Below, piece after piece: positions 47,671 to 60,290 of a DNA stretch of 64,000 nt. Each line of letters starts with the position of its first letter. Position 1 is the stretch's first letter. The notes under the pieces are model-generated. The model was given only the letters and a program-made list of their open reading frames with translations. It was not told the origin of the DNA and did not search any database. The stretch lies in the NCBI GenBank assembly GCA_038093515.1, contig JBBPSI010000053.1:1-64000 (forward strand). The letters run 5' to 3'. The translations under genes were made by a program, and so were the position numbers. The stretch comes from Butyriboletus loyo. Lineage: Eukaryota > Basidiomycota > Agaricomycetes > Boletales > Boletaceae.

Positions 47671-49653
47671 TCAATGTATCTCATCATGTGCACCTGAGCG
47701 AATACACAACATCCACGTGGGTAGCCTAATCGCAAGGGTAGCTTCGTCTGCTCCTCGTTCGTGCTGATCTATGTTGAGCGTCAAAATCGACACTAAAGTA
47801 AACTACACGCACCGTTACATGGACCCTCGTGGTCGAGGGTTGAGATGGATCGTTCGCATGCTGTGCCTGAGAGGACGTGAGCTGTTGTGACGAGTTTTAT
47901 GATCACCAGAAAAGAACGCACTGTGCCGGGTTCGTTTGGATCCGCAGGACCTTGTCCACTACGAGACGCATCGATATTGGGATCGTTGGGAACGGTGCCC
48001 TTGCTAGGCGATTGACGCTGTAGTGTCTAATGAGCCTCTGCATAAAAATTCGATGTGCAACGAACCTTTTGCTTCCAACCCGGTCTCACACTCCTTCTCT
48101 AAGATGGTAAGTTAGACGCATCGCATCCATTCTTCTATCAAGGAGGAGTGCTCACGTGTAGTTGTCGACGTCGACCTGCAGCCATCCATGAAGGACCTTC
48201 ATTTGCGGCATCTACTCTTACAAGGGAGTGGGAGGGTGATCGACGATCGACGGGCTGGTGCGACTTTCCAGAGGGTCGATCAGGGTTATGTAGCATGGCG
48301 TCCTTGTTTTTCTTCCTTTGTAGCCACTTTTTGAATATTGAAGGGCCCTGGGGTGAGTTGATAGTGCTGAGATTTTCGTCTACACGTGCCGCATGTGAGG
48401 GCGGGGAGCCCTCCTGGGGATGAGCAGATGAGGTCGGGGATGGTGCCTTCAGCAGCGTCAACACACAGGGAAGAAGAGAATGAAATGATCACCAACCTCG
48501 TCATAGTTAAATGATTGGGGAGCGGACGTGTTCGGCGCCACCTCGACCTATGCCATCATGAGAACTTGGTGCGAGGGGGAAGCGAACAAACTCATACGTC
48601 AAGGAGATCACCATCGCTGTCTTCGCTGTGTATCTTGGACTCACGCCGACTGGATTTCCCAGCATCTTCCTGTTGTATGTACACGATGGAGTCAGTGCAA
48701 CTCGCAAGGACTATGATGGCACAAATACTTACATGGAAAGGACCATATTCGTCAGGGAGAATCTTGCCGAGATCATAAATGTTGATTTTCCCATCAGCTC
48801 TTCCAGTTGCGACAAAGCTGCTGTCTGGGGAAACAGCAATTGACCATACTCTCTGTTCATTATGCTCAATGACATGCCCTATCTGAGTCAGTGTGGATGT
48901 GTCAAGGAATAAGATTGAATGCACAGCAGATGTAGCAATGAATTTGCCATTGGCAGCTAGAGCGATAGAGAGGATGTCATTGTTGTCACTGTCATGGAGA
49001 ACTGATGATTCAGCAAGCTGAGAGCCAGTGGACACATCAAAGGACCTGATTGTGTTGTCGTAGGATGCGGAAAAGATTTGCTGAGCATCATTTGACCACG
49101 CAAGTGGAGTGGCCAGACCATCACCAGGTAGGCTGGGAGTCTTGATATTGATGAGCTCGTCGCCATTGCGACTGTCGAAGATGCAGATGCTGGAGCCTAC
49201 ATAGCAGGCAGTGGCAAGGCGGTCGCCACTCGGAGAGAATCTGATTCCAAAGACTGGACATGAATCGTCGTGTTTGAGTGGCCCGACGAGTCTCTCCCCA
49301 GTTGATATACTCCAAATGCTCGCTTCGCCGTAAGTCCCTGTGGCAAAGCTGGTCGAATCAGGGGAGACATCGACTGCACACACCATGTTTGTGCCCTCCA
49401 CTTCGGTGACCTTTTCACGCATCTCCGCATCCCACACACTTGCGCCCCCATCCTGGGTCCCACAGACTATCCATTTGTCGTCCCTGGAAACAGAAATCGC
49501 ATGTAACATCGTTTCCGTTTGTGTTCCGACCTCTCGACCGTCTTCAAGTCGCCATCGCCGAATCCCATCTGTACCCCCGCCCACAAGATGCTTTCCGTCA
49601 GGCTGGAATGCAACTCCCCACACCGAATCATCGCGACCAGTGTCAAGTACTAT
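47671..49653 (-). CDS. WD40-repeat protein, copy 6
   Basis: The WD40 exon is open from IVLDTG (49653) to about 48733, with blades AFQPDGKHLVGGGTDGIRRW, AISVSRDDKWIVCGTQDGGA and AVSPDSSFVATGRADGKINI. Tail exons: GKSSRRESKIHSEDSDGDLL, FKKWLQRKKNKDAMLHNPDR, and a C-terminal exon with one 7-residue unit (TLAIRLP) before TWMLCI, ending at 47671-47673. It groups with copies 1, 2 and 5 (subfamily A). It lacks an ATG at the place used by those copies (ATA GTA CTT), so its start is uncertain. Confidence 0.65.
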
Positions 49654-50164
49654 TGTTTGGTCTTACTGAAATGTCAGCATTGCCCAATCACTCCTCGGAG
49701 CTGCTACACACCAGCATTCGTTGATGACATTCTCGCCAACGGTACACAATTATCGGTATCGAAATGTCGAGGAACAAGGTGTTGTTGGTTTACTCGAGAT
49801 GGGCAGAGTTGCTGTATAAACCCGTTTCCTTAATCTCAAAATGGTCTGTGCACGCGGATCCCTCGTGTCTTTGGCGCTTATCCTGACTCGGATCCCAGCT
49901 ACGTGATCTCGTTGCGAAGACCTGACAGGCGATTAACATTGGCGAAACTCGCCTTCATTGCCTTGGATATCTTACCTTGCGAGTGCTCATCATATCTTGG
50001 CTGCAGGACTCGGTTCACGACGGATGTACAATCCACATTGGACTAATTCGCGACATATGGTGCACAAAGGCCCCACTCAAACTCCGGACGAATGTTCGCC
50101 GTAAAATCGGAGACGAATATACCCACTCAAACTGCATCAAGTTGACATACATAGCGTGCTCGTG
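49654..50164. promoter_or_regulatory. WD40 copy 6 upstream region
   Basis: Nearly identical to the blocks upstream of copies 2 and 5, with the TATA-like element near 49815. Confidence 0.45.
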
Positions 50165-51290
50165 CTTCCTATGCGTCTCTTCAGTGATGCTCAGCCTCTT
50201 GGTGACCTCCCGCTGAGGGCATATCTACCCCCAAAACCTGAATGCGGTGTTCCGGTGCTTCACTTTCCAGTCAGTCCAGCCGACCAGACAGTGTCGCATC
50301 CTGATAGAGTCGACGAATTCACGACCCTTAAACACGATGCACAAATTGTGGTGTGTGTGTCAGTAGCACAAGAACGCAACCTTTGGAGAATTCTGGCACT
50401 GTCGCCCGGGAAATGGGTGTCCATCATCGTTGGGAGAATGTAAGAGACATATATCGGGGACTAGAGTCAGAAACGGAATCAGGCTATGCTTCGCCGCAAT
50501 ATATGTTATTCCAGGAGTTTTCGCAGTTCCGCCAAACCGGTATTCGAGAAACGAAGATATTTTGTTGGTGCGTTATTCCGTTTCAGAGTGATCCCGGTAC
50601 AGTCATCCAGTCCAGGTGAACCGTCCCCGATACCCCAGTACATCATCAAGCGTCTCCGGAACCTGTTCGTGCTCAACGAGCGGGTGGCACCCCCTCGGCC
50701 TTGAATGGCCAATGGCTTCTCCTATATGGTCCCCGCCGGCGCAACCAAAGTGGGTGGTGTCAAAGTGAGCTTTGACTGTGTGAGCACGCTCGAGTCACCC
50801 TTCGGAACACAGAATTGTCTATTTTTGCCTACCCCCGCAAGGCCCTTTGTTCTTCGGGGTCAAAACGGCGCCCCACTTTGGTCCCACGGATAACCTCAGC
50901 CATGCGTGAAGCACGTCAAAGGGTTCACCCACTCCTTCGATATGCACTCCTTTGGTGTAGAACGGTATCACGCCAAGCAACCCTTCGTCGCCAACGCAGA
51001 CGGCCGCGCCATAGAAGTTCCTGATATCACGATCCACTTGGATTCGTCGCTGATTGCAACTTTGCTATTGTTGACTGGATAGAGTGTAGCCTTTGAATAT
51101 CTACTCCCTGGGAGCTTGGACACCAAGTTACACGTCGTTCGATGACGGCGTCGGATGCTGAGCCCGTCGAGGAAATACGCTGCACGCACGGTGCACGAAA
51201 AGACACGTCGGTCACGCAAGAAAGCTCGCCGACAAAAAAAAAATCAGGCGCACGATACTTCCGTCGAGCGGGAAATGGGTGTTCAATCGT
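50165..51290 (+). pseudogene. PSD fragment E (rearranged, end of array)
   Basis: Contains part of exon 4 (about 50230-50520), then exon 5 (about 50600-50790: [25 protein letters not shown]). A second exon 4 start follows (about 50870-51070: LWSHG for the LHFG region, ERYHAK, a decayed EFPHD). It ends in the AHDTSVEREMGV stretch near 51240-51290. The order exon 4, exon 5, exon 4 shows that two units have been fused. Stops and frameshifts throughout. Confidence 0.8.
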
Positions 51291-51623
51291 CCTTGCGAGC
51301 TAGACTCTTGTCTTTCAGTATCTGCCATTGTGCATGTCGTTGCACATTATCTACTGCTCTCTGATCTGCGAGGTATACTTCCCAAGTCAGCTTGTTAAAC
51401 TTCTTCCGCAGATCGATGTCATCATGCGTGCACCGTCATTCCCACCACCTGCCTGCCCGGCTGAGCAGTGACATAAGTAATTATACCGATACAGCGATCT
51501 ACGAGACAGAGGTCCCTTAAAAGGCCCTCTAGATCAATACGGTGATCCGATTCCAAGCCCATTCCCCGTCCTACAACATTTGTTGCATCCTTTCCCGCCA
51601 CCCTCGTGCCATGGTATTCGCAC
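51291..51623. other. Right border of the array
   Basis: No gene recognised. PSD similarity ends at about 51290 and the OPT stop codon lies at 51624. Confidence 0.4.
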
Positions 51624-54600
51624 TCACCCAAACGTCTCGCCCGGCGCGAGTTGACGGACGGGTATACCCCGCGCGTCGTAGTTAGTTTGGAACACCTACG
51701 AACGTGGATAGGACAGAGCGTGAATATAACAGATCATGCTTCCAGACCCCCGCGATCGGCTGGGACGCGACCAACTCACTTGATTACCCCACCATTTCTG
51801 TATGGTGTTCAGACCGATCTGCAAACAGACAGAACCCCGGCATTGAGAACCGCCGATCCGTGGTAAGTGACAGACAGGTTTCTCGTGCTTACCGTGCCAT
51901 TTCGAGGGTATTGAAGACTATCCAAACCAAGCAGTGACGACGTCAGTTTCCTTAATTAAAGTGATGGAAAAGCGACGTACGCAAAGAAAATCGTTATAAT
52001 CGACAACGCCAGACCCGCATCAAGCGCGGCCGAGAGTACATCTAACAGTGCATGAACGAACAAAGAACAATTAGTGAAAAACGGATTCCTTACAATTGTA
52101 TTTGGTCCACCAAGGAAAACATCGTCTGTGATGCGCCCATTTAGAAAGAGAAGGGGATAGAACATGGTCACCTGGCTAACCTGCGAATCAAGAACTGAAA
52201 AATGAATCCGACGAGTCTTTTTGGAATGTCAGCTTGTGTACATGATGAGTATCATAAAGGACGCACGCCCAGGGCACAAAGTTCAATGCTGTCGCTGGAG
52301 GAATAAGATTCGTTCCGTTAAATATGACGGGGCTAAAAAGGAGTAGATGATGAGCGGATCAGCAGTATTCCCTACACAAGGGAACGCGGAATGATCTCAC
52401 AAACTACCGCTAGCGTCAGCTCAACTATCATTGAGAAGTAGATGCCACCTACTTGATATATCGCAGAAAACTGTTCGGCCACTTCTTCATCAATAGCCAA
52501 GGAATAACCGGTGCAATAGCCCCAACGACAAAGAAATACAAGAGCGCTAAAGACCGGTCAGCCGATATCTAGATTAACATGGAAATGATGGTTTACGGCT
52601 AAATGACAATGATCAACAATCAACTCATGGGCCAGAAACTAGCTAAACAAACCTGTATAGATGATCAGAGGAAAACTGTTCTTTCGGCCCAACAACGCCT
52701 AAACGGCATCATATACTGAGTTACGTTCCCCTGTCTGTGTAAACACACGCACCCCATATGATAGACGCCGTCGCGAATACCTGGGTACCCGGACATATAA
52801 ACCTGCAAAAGCTTAGCATAATTGTTGAAAAGCGATACGAGCCCGTAATTTACCCGTCTTTCTGCGTATTGGAGCAAATGTCCCTGCCAGAGCAAGATGA
52901 ATCTAGATATCATGTATACAGTCGATTGGGCTCACGGAATATGATCAAACATCCAGCATTGCACGAGAAGCTGAGTGGTCCCAGCGATGATAGTACATAT
53001 GATCTGCACGAGTTAAGTGCGTCAGTGAATAAAAGCAACGCCATAACAGCTAACCTGACACCAAAACATGGTGCGTGGGGGAATTTTCATGTAATGCCCA
53101 AGCTTAAAATCCGATGTAAAGGTCAGAGATTGCGTCATCGTCTAGCAGCCGACTTAGCACACTGCGCCGACAACGAAACTGTTCTATTCACTCACTATAT
53201 ATCCAAACGTCTTGAATAACATCGTGGCGATAGGACGGCCGGGCAACGCATAGCTTGAGCCAGCTCAGCACGAGGACACATAAGGAAAAGTAGGGCCCAT
53301 ACCCGATAACAAGTTCCGTGATAACACTACAAGGGACGTGAGAATGAATCAACTAGAGCACAGAGACGCCTACTTAAGTCCGACTTGCTGATTCGTGATC
53401 GCTTGAATCATACCACACGGAATGACATAGGTGAATGCTTCGCAAAGTCCCGCACGTTAGCGACGATCAGGGCCTATGACAACTGAGAATGCGACTTTAC
53501 CTATAAGCAACGCAATCACGAAAGCCCATACTGGCATTTTCGTATGCCACAGTTCGATGCTAATAACACCCAGGGCGAACATGACGGCAAACAATACGAG
53601 ATACCACCAGTCAGGAACTATTGATGATATATGAGGCCAGTCCCGAATGTTTAATAGCAGTGATATTACCTTGCGGGTACACATTCATCAGGCGAGCATG
53701 AACGTCGGGTTCTTCTCTCAAAGATCGTCGAGTTTGTTGAATAATTTGCTTCCGGAAGTAAAGGAAGGTATGGACGAGAGTGGCTATGACACGAGGTTTT
53801 TCATACGGATCCCCTTGCATAAAACGAAAACAATCACCTGTGATCGTAGCAAACGACAACCTAAATTCCAACTTTAAGTAGATAAATCAAATAGTGGCAC
53901 GATAGATGTACCCATATGATATGGCAAAGCACGTCCTAAAGGTTTTTGGGTGAAGGGCTTCTGAAACTATAAGGGGTAAGAACACGTACGACATGAATAG
54001 TGGGCTATACGACTTGTATGCGTCCATGTCAAGCGTGTTCTGCGGCGTCAGAATTCGGGTGACGTTGTACGGTTGCATCGTATCATCAAAGACCTGTCGC
54101 GATTGAATGCTACCTCGAAAGTTCAGCATGTAGGTACACTCCCATGGTCAACAATTATTCTCACGGCATATACAATGACATCCAGGTATTGGTGAACTAG
54201 CCAAAGGTGCGAGTAAGCTGAATTTCGAATGCTTTCGAAAGAATCACAGACATAGAGTATGGGCGTTACGATCCCTACATGATAAGTCAGCATGGAGCAA
54301 TTGCGTTGTTATGGCTTCTTGTGACCTACAGTAAAATACCACGAATCCAGATAGGATACTGGCCTCAGCCCACCCTAATCAAAGAATTGAGCAAAATGTT
54401 CGACGAGAATGGAAAAAAAGTCATACATGGTGTGGCTAACGGCGAGCCAATGTACCTATATATCGAACATCATCAATCTCTATCGGAAAAAGCTACACCG
54501 AGGAACACGCACGCGATTTGGCTCCAATCGAACGTCATGACAGACATACCCTGTGCCATGCCTTCATTCGTATCTCGACTGTAGCTCATTCGTAATCATA

Positions 54601-56091
54601 CTCACCATCCCATGAACGTAACTTGCCACCGTTCATCTCGTCAACGAACAGCGCAAAAAAAGTGACGGAAAAAAGTGACGTACCCAAACAATTGTGCAAC
54701 AACTTTCAAGTTTATTTGAGTCATACTGTTGACCAACCGAGAAATCCCCATGAACTCACCCGCATTTTCGGGCCATATCCAGGTAACCCACGAGAAATAC
54801 GACAGTCCCTGGACTAACAAAAGGGAGTTGATCAGCTCTGACGCGATAAATCCGATTTCCAGGCCAACGACGTACACAAATACCCAGGGACAAAGTCTGC
54901 GTATCACCAATTTAGTGTCATCTCAGACGGCCAATACATTGGAAGAATGGTAGACTTACACCATAGGTATGATGCTGCGAAAGCATACAGAAAGAAACGC
55001 TCTCGGCTCATGCCACCTAGCCGTCCACTCCCCGCGTACTGTTGCGAATGAAGGGTATTGAACAACGCACAGGTTACAAGCGTGGAAGGCCATATCATGC
55101 TAGGCGGGGCCACAAGAAATCGACGGGCGATTCCGCCCGCCGAAAAGCCGATTAATTGCGTGGAAACGACTAGAAACCATTGATCTGGGTGCAGACAAAA
55201 ACAAAAACCGCACGTCAATCAAGAGACACTTCCAGAGAGCGGGACGTGCGGACAAGTAAAACTATAGCGTTGGTCGTAATACAATCTCTGTACGGCGATA
55301 ATGTCGGTCTAAATTTGGAGCATTTAAATGCGCAAGTTGGTGCCTTCACACGTATAGACTTACTGCATAAGCCGGTGGCGATCCAACGGACGCCATGATC
55401 TACAAAAATTGTAAACAACTGGAAAGGGACGGAAGTAAATGGTCCAGAACAGGACGCCAACCGTTATTAGCACATGCTCTTTGATAGAGAATGGACCCGG
55501 ATTCAATGAAATACCCAATATTCGTTTTCGAGGCATGCAGGATGCCCAGAAACACCCGAGCGGATATGAAATTAGCTGTGCGACGATGCCTACGACGGGC
55601 ACGGCGGGGTAGCGGAAGGAGAGAAATTGGTTGACGCCAGAGATGATCACCGACCATACCAAACCGAGCACCCAACTTCGTAGTGTCATCACAGGTATCA
55701 ACGGATCGTCGGTGTTGGCTACCGCAGAGCGTACTTCTGGGTATGGCGAATCGTCATCAAACTCAGAAGTCCAATTCGGGTCAAAATTGGGATCGTCAAA
55801 ATCTGGCATGAGTTCCTATAAACAACGCTCAGCATCACGAACAAGGGGACGATGGACGTAGACCACGCACGGAAATTTCAGTAGCTAAGTGGGATTAATC
55901 GCATAGTTTGAATAACACCAATTATTAGGACATTCTGACCCACCTGAGCGGAATGGATGGACATGGTCGTCCGACTCCGAATCTTTATCCTGGCTTCCTA
56001 TCGTTCGAGGGTAAGCAAAATATTCACGGGAATGCGTGCTAAACCGCCGCAATGGATAGTCTTGGGATGGGGAGGTGTCATCGAAGGGCAT
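51624..56091 (-). CDS. OPT-family oligopeptide transporter
   Basis: OPT proteins import small peptides or metal chelates across the plasma membrane with protons. About twenty short exons read in order give: [111 protein letters not shown] and [20 protein letters not shown]. Further exons give [80 protein letters not shown] and [19 protein letters not shown], ending [10 protein letters not shown] with TGA at 51624-51626. NPG, SPYPEVR and the QQVGLN region are family hallmarks. Splice sites are canonical where checked and the frame is kept, so the gene looks intact. The start at 56091 (MPFDDTS) is the likeliest but unproven. Confidence 0.92.
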
Positions 56092-57126
56092 CAAGATGAT
56101 TGAGGGAAAGACGAGAGTGGGAGACGGTCGCCAGCCTAAAGACTTAGAAGAGTGAGAGTTTTGGAAAGCTTCGGATGTGTTCCTGACCGTCACGTAATTA
56201 TAGAAAATGTTCAAGTGATACTTAGATACCGACTGATATGGCCGTTGCAGTGGTGTCACCATTGGGCCCAGGCGAGCTCGCCGGTGCCGCCGATCGACAT
56301 GATACATCTATCCGCCGCTGTGATATATACAGATCGACACCAAGAAAAGCCTGCGGAGAACGCTCAAGTTTCGTTTTGAAGGCTGACATGGTGATTCCGT
56401 GGCGTGGTACCATCATAAATGCAGTGATGGAGGGAGAACCTCGGAGCGCAGCGTTCCCACTGCGTAGTACGTAACACTCGAGGTCTATTCCAAACTTGGC
56501 ACGTAGCAGGTTGAACGACTCACATCCTCGACCACCTCCAGCCAGTTTCGCGCTGACCTGGCCAAGAGTCAACCCTCGAACACATTTCTGACACCGTGCA
56601 GAGGGAACGGCCTGGCTCTCATCTTTGGCAGGTCAATCATCGTATTATCCATGTGCTGTGATCCCACTGACGCTCAATCATGATGCAAATCATGATGCGT
56701 GGCTGATGATGACTACGTCTTCCTTGAGTTTGTACCAGCACCTTCAATGCCTCGGATTTTTACCGTGGTTTAGTCCGAGGATGATCCCAGGCTGTTAAGA
56801 TTTCTATCCGACGGTTAAGACAATTATATAGACATTCTTTGACGTGTGCGCTGGTCAACTAGTGCCAGGGGACAGTGAAGGACTTTGCGACTGCGCACAC
56901 GCTCTCTCAGCTCAAGGGACGCAGAGCTATCATAGGAAAGTCTGGCACGAATTGTGCCTGTTACGAGTACTTAATGACAGTGGGAGTAATGAGGCACCAC
57001 ATCTTAAGCCACATGCCACGCACGTGTATTACATGCGACACGAAACTTGTCCAAACCCCTCGGCGTGGCAGAGTGAACTAGCCCTCTGCGGCATATGAAT
57101 ACCTAGACTGGTGTCACCGATCTGTC
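56092..57126. other. Intergenic with two unrecognised short frames
   Basis: A minus-strand frame at 56222-56572 (LGQVSAKLAGGGRGCESFNL) and a plus-strand frame at 56875-57081 (SQLKGRRAIIGKSGTNCACY) are open. Neither shows a domain I recognise, so I do not call genes. Confidence 0.4.
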
Positions 57127-59037
57127 TCAGGCCGGATCCCATATCAAGTCGTTGAGTGGAACGTCGAGATCCCGTGCAAGCGCCAATGCAACATCATGCG
57201 AAATCCCACATTTGAACATCGGGGGTCCATCTAATTTGTCTACCGCACTCGTTCTGTGCAACGCCCGCATCAGGGTCAGCTCTGTGATCTGCGTCGCCAA
57301 TTCAGTTTTCGTCGCCTGACAACTGGACAACGTTTGAAAAAGTGGCGGGCTTACCGTGGCGTAGATGTGAATCCGCCCGATCTCCATGGCCGTGTATTCT
57401 CCCAGTAGTTCGAATCGAGGGTCGTGAGGTCTTGTCTCATAGTCATTTTCTTCTAATAAGGTACCCAAGATGGCAAGCAGCCTATCCAATGGAAACGTCG
57501 CAGGGCCAAGCAACCGTTGGGAAACCTATTAAAATGAATACGACCGGTTAGGATGACACGAGAAAGGTCAAGTTCGGGACTGTACCTTGACAACTGTTTG
57601 AGCCCCTCCACTCTTCTTCGGAGAGCCCATTTTCCTACGCCTCTTTTTTCGTTCCTCTGGTCCTCGGCTAAACATCCGGATATCACTCTTTGGTGGGTTG
57701 GTCGATGCCAAGAACGCTGCGATGAGAATGAATTTCGACATCCGTGGAAGATGGTCCACTCTAAAGCTTGGCACCGGTTTCACCCGGCTTGAGATTCCAT
57801 CGCGATTGGATGGGGCCAATGTTTGACCTGCATCGTAGTCGTTATTCACAGCCCAGTCAGCGGCGTTGTCGAAACGTGGGTAAAGTGCGTCTAAAGCCGC
57901 TGTAAATGTCGGCAGGAAGAACTTGAACAAACGCAGGCGGCCATCCGTTCCCGGGGGCTCGAGTTCAGGGGGATCTAACCCCTCCTCCTCTGCCTGCCGT
58001 ACTAATTCATCGTGTTGACTGACGACTGGCTTCACAAAACCTGGCCACCGAGCTGCGGCAACGTATTGGAGTTCGAGGGGATCGTTTGTGTATATTGACA
58101 CGGCATTGTACAGCGTCTCCACGTACTGTTCATAGAGTGGCTGTAGAGCAGGATGATAGGTCACGTGAGGCGTGTCAGGCAACAAGGATGTACTGCGGAA
58201 CGCCGACACGAGCCTTTGGATGACATCTGCAATAGTAAGTCGCCCAACAAAACTCCAAAATCTGCGTTGCGAAATACTTGCCTTGTTTAGTTAGGGATTC
58301 GACGTCGACATAATATGGGTCAGGTGATGCACCTAGGGCGGGCCGGATGTTGTCCCAACTGACAGATGATAACAGGATAACCGAGACGTCGACCCGCGAC
58401 TACACAAAGTCCACATCAATCAGTGATACACTTTCCTCCACGTAAGGTTGCTCTGGGCGGGCGAAGAGATGAGTTGACTGACCAGTTCGGCTAAACGAGT
58501 CAGAGGAACAATCAACTCTGGGAGACCCTCAGAGAGTCTCTCAGCCCTTTCGATCAGGATCACCATCGATGGATCCTGCTCGTTCGCAGAAGCGACCGCC
58601 TTGGCCTTTCCTTTACCTTTTCTTTTAGAAGAGTCGCCGGTATGCTCGAGACGTAGCCTCCTGAGCCCATGCAGAAAGCTGTCGATGCTGTCATTGTATC
58701 TTTGTGAATCATCCCCAGGCCATACTTGACAGCCATTCTCCCAGGAGGGCTTCCACCCTGCGAGCGTGTTGAGAACAGTGTCGTAGAATATGCGTAGGGT
58801 GAAACATGTCACAGCGTTTACGTGTGCATAGAGAGTGGGTGGAGCATCTGGAATGGAAGAGACATTATGAAAAATGGCGTTGATGACCGAGGTCGTGATG
58901 CGCGGGTTGTTCGCGTCCGTGATGTATATGAATTGTGGCAGGTACGTGGATGCCAGAGTAGTGAGATGCGCGATAAACGACGCGTAGCCAGGGTGTACAT
59001 CAGAGATATTCTGAATAAATGCTTCCTCTTCATCCAT
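57127..59037 (-). CDS. ORC5: Origin recognition complex subunit 5
   Basis: Orc5 is an AAA+-like subunit of the six-part complex that marks replication origins and loads the MCM helicase. Exon 1 (59037 to about 58470) has MDEEEAFIQNISDVHPGYAS, a basic insertion (KRKGKGKAK), and MVILIERAERLSEGLPELIV at the Walker B position. A short exon follows (VSVILLSSVSWDNIRPALGA). The long third exon has YHPALQPLYEQYVETLYNAV and the family signature LPRMSKFILIAAFLASTNPP. The C-terminal winged-helix part reads PATFPLDRLLAILGTLLEEN, and the protein ends DGPPMFKCGISHDVALALAR. A glycine-rich Walker A is not evident in the visible N-terminus. Confidence 0.92.
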
Positions 59038-59182
59038 ACTCGCTGTTTTAATCGAGTCGGTGACACCTTGGAGTCATTGAAGCTTTCTTGGATGGTGATT
59101 AGGGTTGTTTGGCCTTGTTTTATTCTACGGCCGTTGACTAAGCAACCACAGATTTGCTTCTGGCAGAGCCAAAGGGGACAGC
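59038..59182. promoter_or_regulatory. Short divergent promoter, ORC5 / Cir_N gene
   Basis: Only 145 bp separate the two start codons, so both genes probably share core promoter elements. No motif is named. Confidence 0.5.
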
Positions 59183-60120
59183 ATGGGGAAATTGAACATC
59201 GCGCACCACAAATCTTACCACCCTTACCGACGAGACAACATCGAGCGCGTCCGAAAAGATGAAGAAGAAGCAGCCCGTAAAGACGCAGAACAAGAGGGCC
59301 GGATCGTACTCGCGGATGCAGAGGCTCGGTTGACACTGTTGCGCGAACGCGCAGGGATCGGTGAGAAGGGAAAGGCGAAGGCGAATGAAATGGAGGGTCC
59401 AACTAGTACAATGCTGGGGCCAGAGAGTGGGTCTGGGAAACATATCAACCTTTTCGAGGATCTGGAACAGGTGAGAGTCGCTAGTACGTCTGGTTGCATT
59501 CCTTGCTAAAGACGTGGCGCTACAGCAAGCGATGGTGACCGCAGTCCGTGCTACCAAAAATACAGCCCCCTCGGAAGCTGACAAAGGCGTCCCACTTGCA
59601 CCAAGTGTCAAAGACCTCAATCCCTGGTACTCAGACAAGGCAAGAGACCACGGTCAATTTGGGGAGGATCAGGAGGACGATAGACGGTAAGCAGTTGTCA
59701 TAGTCATAAACGTCTTCTGACAGTATTGACAGAAAAAGGGATCTTCGCTTTAAATCTATGAATGACCCACTTACGTCTATAACGCAACAACTGGCTGCTC
59801 GCCCATCCTCACGATCATCGCTTCCCTCCACGAACTCGCGTTCCGGAGACCGCCGTTCGTCTCGTCCTCATCAGCATCCAGCAGCACTTCCGCCCACACC
59901 AAAGCAACTAGATCCAACAGCCGTGCGTTTGAACCGAGAGTCGTCGGAGCGCGAGCGCGCACTGGCTCTCATTCGCCAGAAAAAGCGGGAATTGGCAGGC
60001 AGCGAAACACCAAGCACCGTCCACGGTGGCATGGACGAGGGATACGGCGATGTGTACAATAAGAGAGCGGTAGAAGAAGCTCACGCACACAGGGATAGAT
60101 GGCGAAGAAAAGGTTGGTAA
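59183..60120 (+). CDS. Cir_N-domain (LENG1-like) nuclear protein
   Basis: The N-terminus MGKLNIAHHKSYHPYRRDNI followed by ERVRKDEEEAARKDAEQEGR matches the Cir_N domain found in CIR, LENG1 and some spliceosome-associated proteins. It is likely nuclear and linked to splicing or transcription, but the exact role is unknown. Three exons fit: 59183 to about 59470, about 59525-59687 (PSVKDLNPWYSDKARDHGQF) and about 59733-60120. The last includes LNRESSERERALALIRQKKR and ends RDRWRRKGW. The protein is mostly charged helix and disordered Ser/Arg-rich sequence. About 250 residues, usual for the family. Confidence 0.85.
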
Positions 60121-60290
60121 GAAACCTCGTCCACTGGCAGGACTTTGTACTGTCAATGACTCGGACTCTGTACTACGAGAAGAATGAGTCAGATGGCAGA
60201 TAACCGCTCAGTGTCCGTAATTACTGTGATCGAGTCATATATATGTATGTGATAGCAACTTGATCTTTACTTGGACCCATCCGACTCAGC

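Larger units (their letters stand above)
27709..51290. repeat. Tandem array of PSD(+)/WD40(-) units
   Basis: A convergent gene pair is repeated: a PSD sequence on + followed by a WD40 gene on -. PSD sequences lie at 27709-29654 (intact), about 33900-34390, 38595-39100, 41870-42270, 45690-46765 and 50165-51290. WD40 genes lie at 31341-33311, 36305-38346, 39646-41603, 43097-45075 and 47671-49653. Unit length varies from about 3.3 to 6 kb because spacers differ. The array ends with an unpaired PSD fragment next to the OPT gene. The order and orientation are the same in every unit, which fits unequal crossing over. Confidence 0.85.
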
